Below are positions 17,715 through 26,588 of a stretch of DNA of 33,973 nt, piece by piece. The notes beneath the pieces were generated by a model. The model was not told the origin of the DNA and did no database searches. It saw only the letters and a program-made list of their open reading frames with translations. The translations under genes were made by a program, and so were the position numbers. This DNA comes from Caldilineaceae bacterium (GTDB taxonomy: Bacteria > Chloroflexota > Anaerolineae > Caldilineales > Caldilineaceae): contig WTGY01000176.1 of NCBI GenBank assembly GCA_011523365.1, positions 1-33,973 of the forward strand, written 5' to 3'. Position 1 is the first letter of the stretch, and each line of letters opens with the position of its first letter.

Positions 17715-19255
17715 GCGGGGACCTCCAATCCGTGTGCGGCGGTGAGCAGGGAAGCCTCGGTTGCGTACGCTGCGTTCTGTTCGTCGACGATACGGCCATC
17801 GTGCATGATGAGAACGCGGTCACAGACGAGGGGGATTTCGGCGAGTTCACTGGTATAGAGGAGGATGGCGGCGCCGCTGGCGGCCAGCTCTCGCAGTAGG
17901 GCGTAGATCTCGCGCTTGGTCTGGACATCGATGCCGCGGGTTGGGTCGAAGCAGAGCAGGGTTCGGAAGCCGGCCACAAGCCAGCGGCCGATTGCAACTT
18001 TCTGCTGGTTTCCGCCAGAAAGGCGGCGCACCTGCGATGCGGCGCGGGTATCGATCGAAAGCCGGTCGATTGCGTTCATGACGCGCTGGCGCTCGTCGGC
18101 CGGTATGCGCAGCCACTGGCGGATGCGGCTGAAGAGGGGGACGACGAGGTTCTGGCGCACGGACAAATTGGGCAGCAGGGTCAGCAGGCGGTCACCTGGG
18201 ATGAGGACGACGCCGTCGCCGACGGCATCGTATGGTGCGCGCCAGCGGCGCTGACCGCCGTCGACAAGGATTTCGCCGTCGGAAGGTTGCCGGTCGCCTG
18301 AGAGAAGGGAAAAAAGACGCTCCTGGCCCTGGCCTTCAAGGGCGACGAGGCCGAGAATCTCGCCGCGGCGCAGTTCGAAGGAGATTTCGCGCACTACTTC
18401 GCCGGAGTTGAGACCCTGGACGGCGAAAGCGATCTCCGGCGACGAGGTACGGGAGTCTGACTGACGTTGTGACGTTTGTTCGGGTTCGTCACTCTTTTCC
18501 AGCTCGCTGACATCGGCGCCGAGCATGGCTTCGACCAGTTCATGCTCGCCAACGTCCTGCATGGTACCGGTCAATGAACCGTTGGCAACGGTTGCGGCTG
18601 TGTTCGGCTCGAAGAGGGCGACGTTGCGGCCGTCGCGCAGGATGGTGGCGCGGTCACAGATGCGCCTTACCTCGGCGAGCCGGTGGGTGATGAGGACAGC
18701 GGCGCGGCCCTGTTTCCGCCAGTCGGTGAGGAGGGCGAAGACGCGTTCGGCCTGATCGGCGGTGAGGGCGGCGGTTATCTCGTCGAGCAGGAGGACCTGC
18801 GGGTCACGGGCAAGGGCGCGGGCGAGGTCGACCACTCGCAGGGTTTCAAGCGGCAGATCACGCACGAGGATGTCAAGGTCAAGATCTTGCAGATCGAACC
18901 AATTGAGCCAGTTTGTGAAGGCAGACTCTTTGATCTGGCTAAGCTGGAGATTCTGGATGACGGTGAGATCGGAAATGAGCGCGGGATCCTGGAAGACGGT
19001 TGCGATGCCTGCCGCCATGGCATCGACGGGGTCATGGAATTGCGCGGCGCGACCATCGACGTGGACGGCGCCTGTGTCTGCGGGATGGACGCCGGCCAGG
19101 ATCTTGACGAGGGTGCTCTTGCCGGCTCCGTTTGCGCCAAGAAGCGCGTGAACCTCGCCGCGGCGGACTGCGAAGTCAACTTCTCGCAGCGCCACGACGG
19201 GTCCATACGATTTTGCTACTCTGAAGGTCGCAAGCAGTGGTTGCGACTCACTCAT
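17711..19255 (-). CDS. Ribose-type sugar ABC transporter, fused double ATP-binding protein (RbsA family)
   Basis: Two ABC domains in one 514-residue chain. The N-terminal half has a full Walker A (GANGAGKST), but its signature is lost: the expected LSxGQ region reads LPLETLRVVDLARAL, and Walker B reads LLLDEITAAL rather than DEPT. The C-terminal half has no GKS (LVALEGQGQERLF), as is usual in RbsA, but a good signature LSGGNQQKV and Walker B-like CFDPTRGID. The intact Walker A thus faces the intact signature, and both elements of the other site are degenerate: one working ATP site. The linker around residue 260 is unusually acidic and polar. The 30-base gap to the SBP and four-base overlap with the permease place it in the operon. 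Confidence 0.9.
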
Positions 19256-19285
19256 ATCGAGTTCGATCCAACAGCGGGCGGGAGC

Positions 19286-20356
19286 CTATTCGCCCGGCGC
19301 CGTGCAAGCGGAGACGTCGGCGCTGCCGTTGTAACTGGTGTAGGGTTCAATGTCGACGTAAGTGCTCCAACCGACCTGCTCGTCGGGCGCGTAGATTGCA
19401 TTGAGCGCGTCGAGATCGGCGGTGGTGAAGACCTGCGGTGTGAGAATGGTCTCGTGAGGCGGGTTGTTGCCTGTCAACGCATCGAGCGCGATGGCCATGC
19501 CGACGGCGCCGATGGCGGGCGGGTTGGTGACGGCTGCGCCGATCAGACCTGCATCGGCGAGCTGGATCAGCTGCTCCACGAAGCCGTTGTTGTCGGCGCC
19601 GACGATGGGTACGAAGTCAACGTCGGCGACCTGGAACTGTTCGACGACCGGATAGTCGATCCCGGAAGTCCAGATGCCGTCGATCTCCTGGGTGGTAATG
19701 AGGTCGAGGGCCTGCTGGGCGCCGGTTGAGGGGTCCCAGCCTGTGAAGGTCGAGGCCACGACTTCGATGTCAGGATAGTTGGCGAGGGCTTCCATGAAGC
19801 CGTTGTGGCGGTCGGTGTCGGCGGGAACGCCGTCGATGCCGCGCATTTCGACGACCTTGCCTGAACCGCCGAGCTGCTCGAAGAGCCATTCGGCGCCGAG
19901 GCGGGCATAGGCGGTCTGGTCATTGGTTGCGACGTAGGCGCCCTCGGCGGTCACAGCCTGGTCGACAGCAACGACGACGATGCCCTGGGCGATGGCCGAT
20001 TCGATGACGGCGTTGAGGCCCTCACGATCGGTAGGGTTGAGAATGATGGCGTCGACACCTTGGGAGATGAGGCCCTCAAGGTCGGCGATCTGCTCGGTGG
20101 GGCCGCCGTTGCGGTTGACTACGACGACGCTGTCGACGAGGCCGCTGGCGGTGGCTTCGGCCTTGATGGCGCAGATCATCTGCTCGCGCCAGCCGTTGCC
20201 GACGAGGGTATTGCTGACGCCGACGACGAAGCCGCCTTCCTCCTCCATCATGTCGTCGCCGCCCGCTTCCGGTGCGACGGCGACACAGGCGGTGAGTGCC
20301 AGTGCGAGTGTCAGCAGCAGGGTAAGAATTGTGAAATGTTTTGACTGGATCTTCAT
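19286..20356 (-). CDS. Sugar ABC transporter substrate-binding lipoprotein (Peripla_BP_4 type)
   Basis: The 356-residue protein starts with a lipoprotein signal peptide ending in the lipobox L21-T-A-C24, followed by an acidic linker. The mature part begins [20 protein letters not shown], with [37 protein letters not shown] and [11 protein letters not shown]. This is the classic type I periplasmic binding fold of ribose and other monosaccharide binders. The frame extends 23 codons upstream, but the ATG at 20356 is right: GAGGAG lies six bases before it and the signal peptide starts there. It is the first gene of the sugar operon, only 40 bases after the peptide permease, so read-through between the two importers is likely. 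Confidence 0.93.
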   Translation of the reverse strand: MKIQSKHFTILTLLLTLALALTACVAVAPEAGGDDMMEEEGGFVVGVSNTLVGNGWREQMICAIKAEATASGLVDSVVVVNRNGGPTEQIADLEGLISQGVDAIILNPTDREGLNAVIESAIAQGIVVVAVDQAVTAEGAYVATNDQTAYARLGAEWLFEQLGGSGKVVEMRGIDGVPADTDRHNGFMEALANYPDIEVVASTFTGWDPSTGAQQALDLITTQEIDGIWTSGIDYPVVEQFQVADVDFVPIVGADNNGFVEQLIQLADAGLIGAAVTNPPAIGAVGMAIALDALTGNNPPHETILTPQVFTTADLDALNAIYAPDEQVGWSTYVDIEPYTSYNGSADVSACTAPGE

Positions 20357-20396
20357 GACGAACTCCTCTTTGAGACTGAAATGTCGAAAAAACTTA

Positions 20397-21296
20397 TCAA
20401 TCCCGTTCCCTCGGATCGAGTGCATCGCGCAGGCCGTCGCCCAGGAAGTTGAAGGCCAGCACTGTGATCACGATCATGAGACCGGGAAAGAAGGCAATAT
20501 GAGGGAATCGCAGGATAAAGGCTCGTCCATCGGCCAAAGTACCGCCCCAGGAAGGGTTGGGCGGGCGGATGCCCAGGCCGAGGAAGGAGAGCGCGGATTC
20601 GAGAATTATAATGCCCCCTATGCCAAGGGTCGCCAAAACGATGATCGGGCCCATGACGTTGGGGAGAAGGTGACGCCAGATGATGCGCCAGTCGCGCACG
20701 CCGACGGCGCGGGCGGCGGTGACGAAGTCGGTCGCCTTCAAGGACATGATGTCTGCGCGTACGACGCGGGCGAAGCGGGCCCAACCGGTGACGCCGATCA
20801 CCACGACGGTGGTAACGAGGCTCGGGCCCAGAACTGCGGCGAGCACGACCAGAAGGGCGATGATGGGGAAGGCCATGAGCGTGTCGATAACCCTGGAGAT
20901 CAGTGTGTCCTCCCAACTGCCGAGGTAACCGGCCACTGCGCCGATAACTACGCCCAAAGTAACTGCGATGCCGGTTGCCAGCAGGCCGACGAGCAAGGCG
21001 ACGCGGGTACCGAAGATTACGCGGCTGAGGAGGTCCCTTCCCAGATGGTCGTAGCCGAAGGGATGGGCTGGGGTAGGACTGCCGCCGCGCATGCCGCGAA
21101 AGATTTCGTCGATGGGGTCGTAAGGCGAAATGAAGGGTGCAAAGATCGCCATCAGCGCCAAGAGGATGATCACAACCAAGCCACCGAGGGCAATACGATT
21201 GGCGCAGAAGCGCCGCCAGGCCTGACTCCATTCGGAGCGGTGGGCCGTTTCAGAGATGAGTTGAGTGTTTGCCGCCGAGGTAGTCGAATTCGACAC
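20397..21296 (-). CDS. Peptide ABC transporter permease, OppC/DppC type
   Basis: A 299-residue inner-membrane permease. The N-terminus has the OppC_N helix ([21 protein letters not shown]...) followed by DPIDEIF and [19 protein letters not shown], a family hallmark. The core BPD_transp_1 domain contains the EAA-like loop [21 protein letters not shown], which docks on the ATPases. The last segment ends in [18 protein letters not shown], as in most DppC proteins. Normally the gene follows its partner dppB directly; here about 840 bases separate them. It is followed after 40 bases by the sugar SBP gene. Confidence 0.93.
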   Translation of the reverse strand: MSNSTTSAANTQLISETAHRSEWSQAWRRFCANRIALGGLVVIILLALMAIFAPFISPYDPIDEIFRGMRGGSPTPAHPFGYDHLGRDLLSRVIFGTRVALLVGLLATGIAVTLGVVIGAVAGYLGSWEDTLISRVIDTLMAFPIIALLVVLAAVLGPSLVTTVVVIGVTGWARFARVVRADIMSLKATDFVTAARAVGVRDWRIIWRHLLPNVMGPIIVLATLGIGGIIILESALSFLGLGIRPPNPSWGGTLADGRAFILRFPHIAFFPGLMIVITVLAFNFLGDGLRDALDPRERD

Positions 21297-21384
21297 AGTT
21301 TAACCCAAAGATATTGCGGTGCGATAGACGTGTAGTTCTAACTCTGTAATGGCATGTTCAGGAAGCACTCCGGTAGCGCACGAG

Positions 21385-21699
21385 TTAAGAGCCATCCATT
21401 TGCAACACCTGATCGACCTCTCGGTGACTAAAGTCTCCCGCTTGCCAATCGGCGCGTTCTACTTCCGTCAGTTCGTAGTGCTCCTTCATTCGTTCAGCCT
21501 GTAGAGCCAGAAGCTGGCGGAGTTCGTCAAGAGAACTGCCTCCAAGCGCCATGCGGGCAAGGCGCGAAAGTTCTTTTGGGGAAACGACCTTTGCGTCTTT
21601 CATAGCAAGGTCCTGCAAGACGTGAAAGGCGAGCGACTATTCTGTCTCAGAAAGGCTGTTGACTAACTCCTGGACTTGGGCGTGCGTAACGTTTCCCAT
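21385..21699 (-). pseudogene. Small alpha-helical protein gene interrupted by an in-frame amber codon
   Basis: From the ATG at 21699, with GGAGGAG a few bases upstream, the frame reads MGNVTHAQVQELVNSLSETE, then TAG (21639-21637), then continues in the same frame as SLAFHVLQDLAMKDAKVVSP and on to TGA at 21385. Read through, it would be a protein of about 104 residues. The part after the TAG has a helical, charged region with the ending EHYELTEVERADWQAGDF, which seems to belong with the first part: small antitoxin-like Chloroflexota proteins often begin with THAQVQELV-type helices. The second part alone would need a TTG at 21618 or the internal ATG. A point mutation in a cargo gene is the simplest explanation. 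Confidence 0.6.
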
Positions 21700-21853
21700 A
21701 TGAACTCCTCCGTTCCGGCAAGTACTCGTCTTCAACTCTCTTGACCAGCATCGACTTCGAGCTTCAGGCCAACGCAAGCATATTGTGATGCCATGACTAT
21801 AGGCCTTGCCGGTCGAATTCGCAATAGCTCCCTGAACAGGATCAAAAAACAGG

Positions 21854-22036
21854 TCAATCAGGTGCATAGGCGGTGCTACAGTAGATGCACTGCCTCCTTA
21901 GCAGGGGGGCGCGACAGTTTCCGCAATTCTGTTGTGTCAACGTTACTGGCTGCGAAGTATCCTCCGCCTTAACAGCGGTAGCGACACCTGATGGGTTAAC
22001 CGCTCCCAGGGTTTCCGCCAAGAGATGGTAGTTCAA
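21854..22036 (-). CDS. Zinc-ribbon-like small ORF, probably a fragment
   Basis: About 60 codons ending in CGNCRAPLLRRQCIYCSTAYAPD, two CxxC knuckles that look like a small zinc ribbon. The reading frame has no ATG and no SD: the first usable codon is a TTG at 22036, while the codons just upstream of it (LTESETELL) also look coding until a TGA a few codons earlier. The N-terminal part may therefore have been lost. It lies with the amber-interrupted gene between two peptide-permease genes, as part of a decayed insertion. Confidence that it is expressed is low. Confidence 0.35.
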   Translation of the reverse strand: MNYHLLAETLGAVNPSGVATAVKAEDTSQPVTLTQQNCGNCRAPLLRRQCIYCSTAYAPD

Positions 22037-22132
22037 AAGTTCAGTTTCGCTTTCTGTCAGTTTGTCGATTCAGGGTATGAGGTTTGCGCTAACCGGACGA
22101 CATTGCCTGTGCTAAGAAAGAGCTGAATCACG

Positions 22133-23095
22133 CTAATTGATGCGAATCCGCGGATCGATGATGGCGTATGTGAGGTCGGTGATCAGGTTGACGACGACGA
22201 CGAGCACGGCCAGCACGACGACCAGGGACTGGACGACCTGGTAGTCGAGGCGAAAGATCGAATCGGTGAAAAGGCGGCCGATGCCTGGGATAGCGAAGAC
22301 GGTTTCGACGACGATGGTGCCACTGAGAATGAAGGCGATACGGAAACCGATGACCGTTACGACCGGGAGCAGCGCGTTGCGGACTGCGTGGCGGACGAGC
22401 ACGATCATGTTCGGCAGCCCTTTGGCGTAGGCTGTGCGCACGTAGTCCTGGGTAAGGACTTCCAGGGTCGAGGCGCGCATGACGCGCGTCAGGACGGCCA
22501 TTTGTTCGGTGGTCAGCACCAGGACAGGAAGGATGTAGCCCTGCCACGACTTCAGCCCGAAGGGTGGAATGCGGCCGATCAGGGGCAGGTCGCCGAACCA
22601 ACGCGGCACATAGAGGGCGAAGAGTACGATGAGCATGAGGGCTAGCCAGAAGTTGGGCAGGGCAACGCCCAGAGTCGAGCCGACGGCTGTGCTGTAGTCG
22701 AAGGAGGAGTTGCGGCGGACGCCGGCGATGATGCCGGCCGGAATGGCAACCAACAGCGCGAGCGCCAGAGACGTGACATTCAGGATCGCGGTTACCGGGA
22801 TAGCCTCGAAGATCATCTGCCGCACGGGTATTCCCTTGCGGATCAGAGAGTCGCCGAAATCTCCGCGCAAGAGGTTCCACGCCCAGACAAAGAACTGTTC
22901 ATGATGGGGGCGATCCAACCCCCAGCGGGCGCGGATTGCCTCCATTTGTTCCTGGCTAATGCGAATTTCGCCCTCACCCAGCAGCAGGTAGGTGGGGTCG
23001 CCTGGCATCAAGCGTATAACGACAAAGGTGCCGACGCTGATCAGAACAATCACGACGGCGCCTTGCAGGATGCGGCGGGCGATGTAGGTAAGCAT
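22133..23095 (-). CDS. Peptide ABC transporter permease, OppB/DppB type
   Basis: A 320-residue permease with the conserved N-terminal helix (YIARRILQGAVVIVLISVGTF) and RLMPGDP motif. The core has FWLALMLIVLFALY, the EAA-like loop RTAYAKGLPNMIVLVRHAVRN that contacts the ATPases, and GTIVVETVFAIPGIGRL, a hallmark of DppB. It follows the SBP gene after an 80-base gap containing a 14-bp hairpin. Its expected neighbour dppC starts only about 840 bases downstream. Confidence 0.93.
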   Translation of the reverse strand: MLTYIARRILQGAVVIVLISVGTFVVIRLMPGDPTYLLLGEGEIRISQEQMEAIRARWGLDRPHHEQFFVWAWNLLRGDFGDSLIRKGIPVRQMIFEAIPVTAILNVTSLALALLVAIPAGIIAGVRRNSSFDYSTAVGSTLGVALPNFWLALMLIVLFALYVPRWFGDLPLIGRIPPFGLKSWQGYILPVLVLTTEQMAVLTRVMRASTLEVLTQDYVRTAYAKGLPNMIVLVRHAVRNALLPVVTVIGFRIAFILSGTIVVETVFAIPGIGRLFTDSIFRLDYQVVQSLVVVLAVLVVVVNLITDLTYAIIDPRIRIN

Positions 23096-23132
23096 GGAGG
23101 GCGAATTTCAGTGGTTAGAGGTCAATAATCAG

Positions 23133-23168
23133 TGGCCGGTGACTCGCTAGACGTCGAGTCACCGGCCA
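23133..23168 (-). terminator. 14-bp perfect hairpin between SBP and permease genes
   Basis: TGGCCGGTGACTCG (23133-23146) pairs exactly with CGAGTCACCGGCCA (23155-23168), with an eight-base loop CTAGACGT. It lies in the transcript just after the SBP stop at 23176 and before the permease. There is no U-run on the minus-strand 3' side, so it is more likely a processing, stability or attenuation hairpin that raises SBP over permease than a full terminator. Confidence 0.65.
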
Positions 23169-23175
23169 AGGGTTT

Positions 23176-24828
23176 CTATTCCTCGATCCACCATTTGTAG
23201 GCTTGCTGGTACATCGAGCTGTTCTTGGGGCCTTCGGGCAGGCCCTTGATGCGGGCGTTAAAGACGTTCATCCACTCGTCGAACTGCAGGTTGAGAACAG
23301 GCTGCTCTTCGACGAAGATCTCCTGGATCTCGTGATAGTAGGGCTCACGCTCTTCGTAGGCGACGACCTGCAGGCCCTCTTCGATGAGCTGGTCGACGCG
23401 GGCGTTGTTGAACTGGGCAAAGTTGTTGCCGCCAGTGGAGTGCAGGGTACTGAACGGGTCGGGCTCGACGGCGCTGCCGTAGGTCCAGTTGTAGAGGGAT
23501 GCGTCCATAGTACCTTCGCGCATGCCTTGCAGGATGGTCGCTACCGGCGCCTCTTCCAGCTGCACTTCGACACCGACATCGGCGAACATGAGCTGCGCGA
23601 GTTCGGCGATGGGGCGGCGGGCCTGGTCGCCGGTAATAGTGGTGATGGTAAAGGAAAGGCTCTGGTCACCCTTGGCGCGGATGCCATCGCCGCCGGCAGC
23701 CCAGCCGGCGCCGTCGAGGAGTGCCATGGCCTCCTGCGGGTCGAAGCCGTACTGCTTGAGGCCGGTGTGGTGATAGGGGCTGGCGGGCGTGAGGTTGGAG
23801 TGGGAGACCTGTGCGGCGCCGTTCCAGAGCTCGTCGATGATGCGCTGGCGGTCGAGGGCGTACATCAGGGCCTGGCGCACTTCTTTTTCGGCCAGCTGCG
23901 GAATGCTGTTATTGAGCGGGAAGTGCTTTATCGAGTTGGCGAGGGTGCGGAAGTTGACGTAGCCCGGATCGGCCTCGAGGAATATGCTGTCTTCGACGAG
24001 GAGCGGCCAGACGGCGGAGTCGGCCTCGCCGGTCTGGAGGGCGATCATGCGCACGGAGGGTTCGGGCACGATGTCTTCGCGCAGCACGTCGATATTGGGC
24101 CTGCCGCGGAAGTGATCGTCGAAGGCCTCCAGTTCGGTGAACTCTGCCGGTCGCCATTCACGCAGCTTGTACGGGCCGGTTCCGATCGGCGAGGTGCTGT
24201 AGGTCTCCTCGCCCACTTCGGCGTGATAGGCCGAATGGACGATGGGGACGGTGGCCCAAGAGGTCAGTGAGGCGGCGTTGACGGCGTCCATATTGACCTG
24301 GACGGTGTATTTGTCTGGCGCTTCGACAGAGCCGATGCCGGTGAAGCGGCCGACGATGGGGGCGCCGTTGTCAGGGTTGCGGTAGTAATTGTAAGTGTAG
24401 GCGACATCTTCTGCGGTCAGTTCAGAGCCGTCGTGGAAGAGTACGCCTTCGTGCAGATGGAAGGTGTAGGTGAGGCCATCTGCTGCGACGTCGATGGACT
24501 TGGCCAGTACCAGTTCCTGTTCGTTGAACTCGTCAACTGTTACGAGCGGATTCTGGATGTTGATGATCATCACCCAGTGGACTGTGGGGCCCATGAAGGC
24601 CGGGCTGAGGCCGGCGACTTCCTGGTGGCCCACCCAGGTCATTGTGCCGCCCTGCTTGGGGCCGCTCATTTCGGCGGCAGAGGCTTCTTCAGCCGCTGCT
24701 GCGGGGGCGGCTTCGCCGGTGTCGGCGGCGGGGGCCGCGGGCGCGCAGGCTACCAGGAGGGCAGCAGAGCCGCTGAGGGCGGAATAGCGTAGAAAATCGC
24801 GCCTGGTCATGGAATTCTTCTGTTTCAT
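23176..24828 (-). CDS. Peptide ABC transporter substrate-binding protein (SBP_bac_5), Tat lipoprotein
   Basis: A 550-residue extracytoplasmic binding protein for peptides or related solutes. The N-terminus carries a twin-arginine motif RRDFLR (residues 9-14), a hydrophobic stretch and a lipobox L25-V-A-C28, so it should be exported folded and lipid-anchored. The mature protein has the family features FHLHEGVLFHDGSELTAEDV and EKEVRQALMYALDRQRI. The C-terminal lobe ends EIFVEEQPVLNLQFDEWMN. GGAG lies about ten bases before the ATG. It is the first gene of the peptide-importer transcript, with two permeases downstream and the ATPases probably in trans at 1.2-3.3 kb. Confidence 0.92.
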   Translation of the reverse strand: MKQKNSMTRRDFLRYSALSGSAALLVACAPAAPAADTGEAAPAAAAEEASAAEMSGPKQGGTMTWVGHQEVAGLSPAFMGPTVHWVMIINIQNPLVTVDEFNEQELVLAKSIDVAADGLTYTFHLHEGVLFHDGSELTAEDVAYTYNYYRNPDNGAPIVGRFTGIGSVEAPDKYTVQVNMDAVNAASLTSWATVPIVHSAYHAEVGEETYSTSPIGTGPYKLREWRPAEFTELEAFDDHFRGRPNIDVLREDIVPEPSVRMIALQTGEADSAVWPLLVEDSIFLEADPGYVNFRTLANSIKHFPLNNSIPQLAEKEVRQALMYALDRQRIIDELWNGAAQVSHSNLTPASPYHHTGLKQYGFDPQEAMALLDGAGWAAGGDGIRAKGDQSLSFTITTITGDQARRPIAELAQLMFADVGVEVQLEEAPVATILQGMREGTMDASLYNWTYGSAVEPDPFSTLHSTGGNNFAQFNNARVDQLIEEGLQVVAYEEREPYYHEIQEIFVEEQPVLNLQFDEWMNVFNARIKGLPEGPKNSSMYQQAYKWWIEE

Positions 24829-24920
24829 CTGTGACTGTCTCCTTGACTTGATGCAAGTATGGTGTGATAGCGGTCGACCAGTGGCCGACCAAGTTGAATG
24901 GGATAGCGTTTGATGACCCC

Positions 24921-24926
24921 ATTATA
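24921..24926 (-). promoter_or_regulatory. Candidate -10 of the peptide-importer operon
   Basis: TATAAT on the minus strand, about 93 bases upstream of the SBP start at 24828. No clear -35 is seen at the right distance, so only the -10 supports it. Confidence 0.35.
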
Positions 24927-25286
24927 GGTGAAGCTATTGCAGGCGGGGCCAATTAAAAGGACGAGCGAACGACTCTACGGGAACTGCGGTTTGGCCGCCC
25001 AGCCTCCTCCTGTTCAGGAGGTGAAGGGCACGAGGGGGGAGACTGGTGGCACGAAGAACGAACTATGTGCGACTTTGGACGTGTTTTTTTTTGCAGACCC
25101 TTGCCTAGTCAGTCTGTGAGAGTATAAACAGAGAAAGGGGTGCTGTCAAAAAATGGGGCAATTCTGACAGGGGGAGGCATGTTGGGAGGGCAATCTGGCC
25201 TTGCGAATGGTTTTGATGCGTCTGATCATAGATATTGGCACAGAGGGGGAGGGACAGTTTTCGGGCAGGTACGAGGGCTGAGGTTG

Positions 25287-25317
25287 TGATAGAATGTGAC
25301 AGAAACAGTAGTGACAG
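25287..25317 (+). promoter_or_regulatory. Extended -10 and GTGACAG repeats before the AAA ATPase
   Basis: TGATAGAAT (25287-25295) is an extended -10 without a -35. The predicted start near 25302 falls between two GTGACAG words (25296-25302 and 25311-25317, 15 bases apart). The reverse word CTGTCA and another TGACAG lie further upstream. Repeated operator-like words over the start point would suit repression of the module; this is inference. Confidence 0.35.
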
Positions 25318-25340
25318 TCGTAGGCGCAGGGAGGAACGAA

Positions 25341-26588
25341 ATGTTGAGTGACAAAAGGTTCATTAAGACACTGCAATTACAAAACCTTCTGTCTTTCGGC
25401 CCTGACACGTTGCCGATAGAACTTAGAGCATTGAATGTCCTAATAGGGCCAAACGGTTCGGGTAAGTCGAATTTGCTGGAGGCAATAGATCTATTGAGGG
25501 CTTCTGCAACCGACTTGACTGCTCCTATACGGGCGGGCGGTGGAGCGGCCGATCTGTTGTGGAAAGGGGCTGCGAGTAAGCCGGTCGCGGAGTTGAATGC
25601 GACATTTCACTACCCAAGTGGGTCTAAGCTAGCATACCAAATCGAACCGATGTCGTTGCGGCATAGACTCTACTTTTCAACAATTGGACAGAGCTTTGAG
25701 ATGATCGATGAAGCAGTAGAGAATGAAAGAAAAGAGTATGAACAAGCTCCGGATGTACGATTTTTCTATCGCTATCAAAGGGGACGCCCGGTCCTCAGCG
25801 TAAAGGCTATTGATGATAACGGCGCGGCAGGCGGAAGCGAACGACGAGACAGACAATTGCGACGAGAAGATCTCGCACCTGATCAGTCCGTGCTTTCGCA
25901 GCGCAGGGACCCAGATCAGTATCCTGAAATCACTTATCTGGGGAACTGTTACAAACAGATTAAGTTATATAGGGAATGGGACCTTGGTCGCAATACGCCC
26001 CCTCGTCTTCCCCAGACAGTCGACCTGCCAAATGATTTTCTTGCAGAAGATGCTAGCAACCTTGCTCTCGTCCTAAACTACCTGACTCATCGAGGGGATA
26101 CAAAAAATATTCTGCTTGCGCAACTCGAGCTATTTTACGATCAGGTAACAGACTTCTCCACGTTGCTACAGGGCGGTACGGTTCAAGTCTTTTTCCACGA
26201 GAAGAACTTACTTCAGCCAGTTCCGGCTACGCGGCTCTCTGACGGAACGTTGCGTTTTCTTTGTCTGGCTTCTATCCTCTGCCATCCTTCTCCCCCGCCC
26301 CTAATATGTATTGAGGAACCAGAAATTGGGCTACACCCCGATATCTTGCCAATCATCGCCGAGATGTTGGTCCAGGCATCCCAACGAACACAGGTTGTTG
26401 TGACAACCCATTCCGACACTCTAGTTGATGCGCTGTCTCAGGTACCCGAAGCGGTGCTGGTCTGCGAGAAAGAGAGTAACGCGACAACCGTACGTCGCTT
26501 GGATCAGGATGCATTAAGCAAATGGCTCAAGGAGTATTCGCTGGGTGAACTTTGGCGAAGCGGCGAATTGGGAGGTAATCGGTGGTAA
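25341..26588 (+). CDS. AAA_21/AAA_15-type ATPase (OLD/PARIS AriA-like), partner of DUF4276
   Basis: A 415-residue SMC/ABC-like ATPase. The N-terminal strand-loop LQLQNLLSFG precedes Walker A IGPNGSGKS (residues 35-43). The middle (about 60-290) is a lineage-specific insertion with charged helices. Then come the signature-like RLSDGT (298-303), Walker B LICIEEPEIGLHP (321-333, catalytic Glu) and the switch VTTHSD (354-359). The ATG at 25341 is chosen over an in-frame GTG at 25296 because GGGAGG lies six bases upstream and the protein then starts at the usual distance from the first strand. The ending LGELWRSGELGGNRW is characteristic, from memory, of ATPases paired with DUF4276. No nuclease domain is fused; it is likely supplied by the next gene, which overlaps it by seven bases. 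Base composition looks more AT-rich than its neighbours, suggesting acquisition. A defence role is inferred. Confidence 0.85.
   Translation: MLSDKRFIKTLQLQNLLSFGPDTLPIELRALNVLIGPNGSGKSNLLEAIDLLRASATDLTAPIRAGGGAADLLWKGAASKPVAELNATFHYPSGSKLAYQIEPMSLRHRLYFSTIGQSFEMIDEAVENERKEYEQAPDVRFFYRYQRGRPVLSVKAIDDNGAAGGSERRDRQLRREDLAPDQSVLSQRRDPDQYPEITYLGNCYKQIKLYREWDLGRNTPPRLPQTVDLPNDFLAEDASNLALVLNYLTHRGDTKNILLAQLELFYDQVTDFSTLLQGGTVQVFFHEKNLLQPVPATRLSDGTLRFLCLASILCHPSPPPLICIEEPEIGLHPDILPIIAEMLVQASQRTQVVVTTHSDTLVDALSQVPEAVLVCEKESNATTVRRLDQDALSKWLKEYSLGELWRSGELGGNRW

Larger units (their letters stand above)
24829..25340. other. Intergenic region between peptide SBP and the AAA ATPase module
   Basis: No gene is supported. 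From left to right: a minus-strand -10 (24921-24926) for the SBP; a CCTCCTG-TT-CAGGAGG palindrome (25006-25021); a run of nine T (25084-25092); a CTGTCA...TGACAG inverted repeat (25143-25148 with 25165-25170); and, close to the AAA gene, an extended -10 and two GTGACAG words. The region marks the left edge of the less GC-rich defence-like module. Confidence 0.5.

Noticed and set aside
21700..21867. Upstream extension of the amber-split gene
   Set aside because: The longer open frame has no motif, and GGAGGAG directly precedes the internal ATG at 21699.
25084..25092. T9 tract as a phase-variable repeat
   Set aside because: It is intergenic and not placed between promoter elements of a clear gene.
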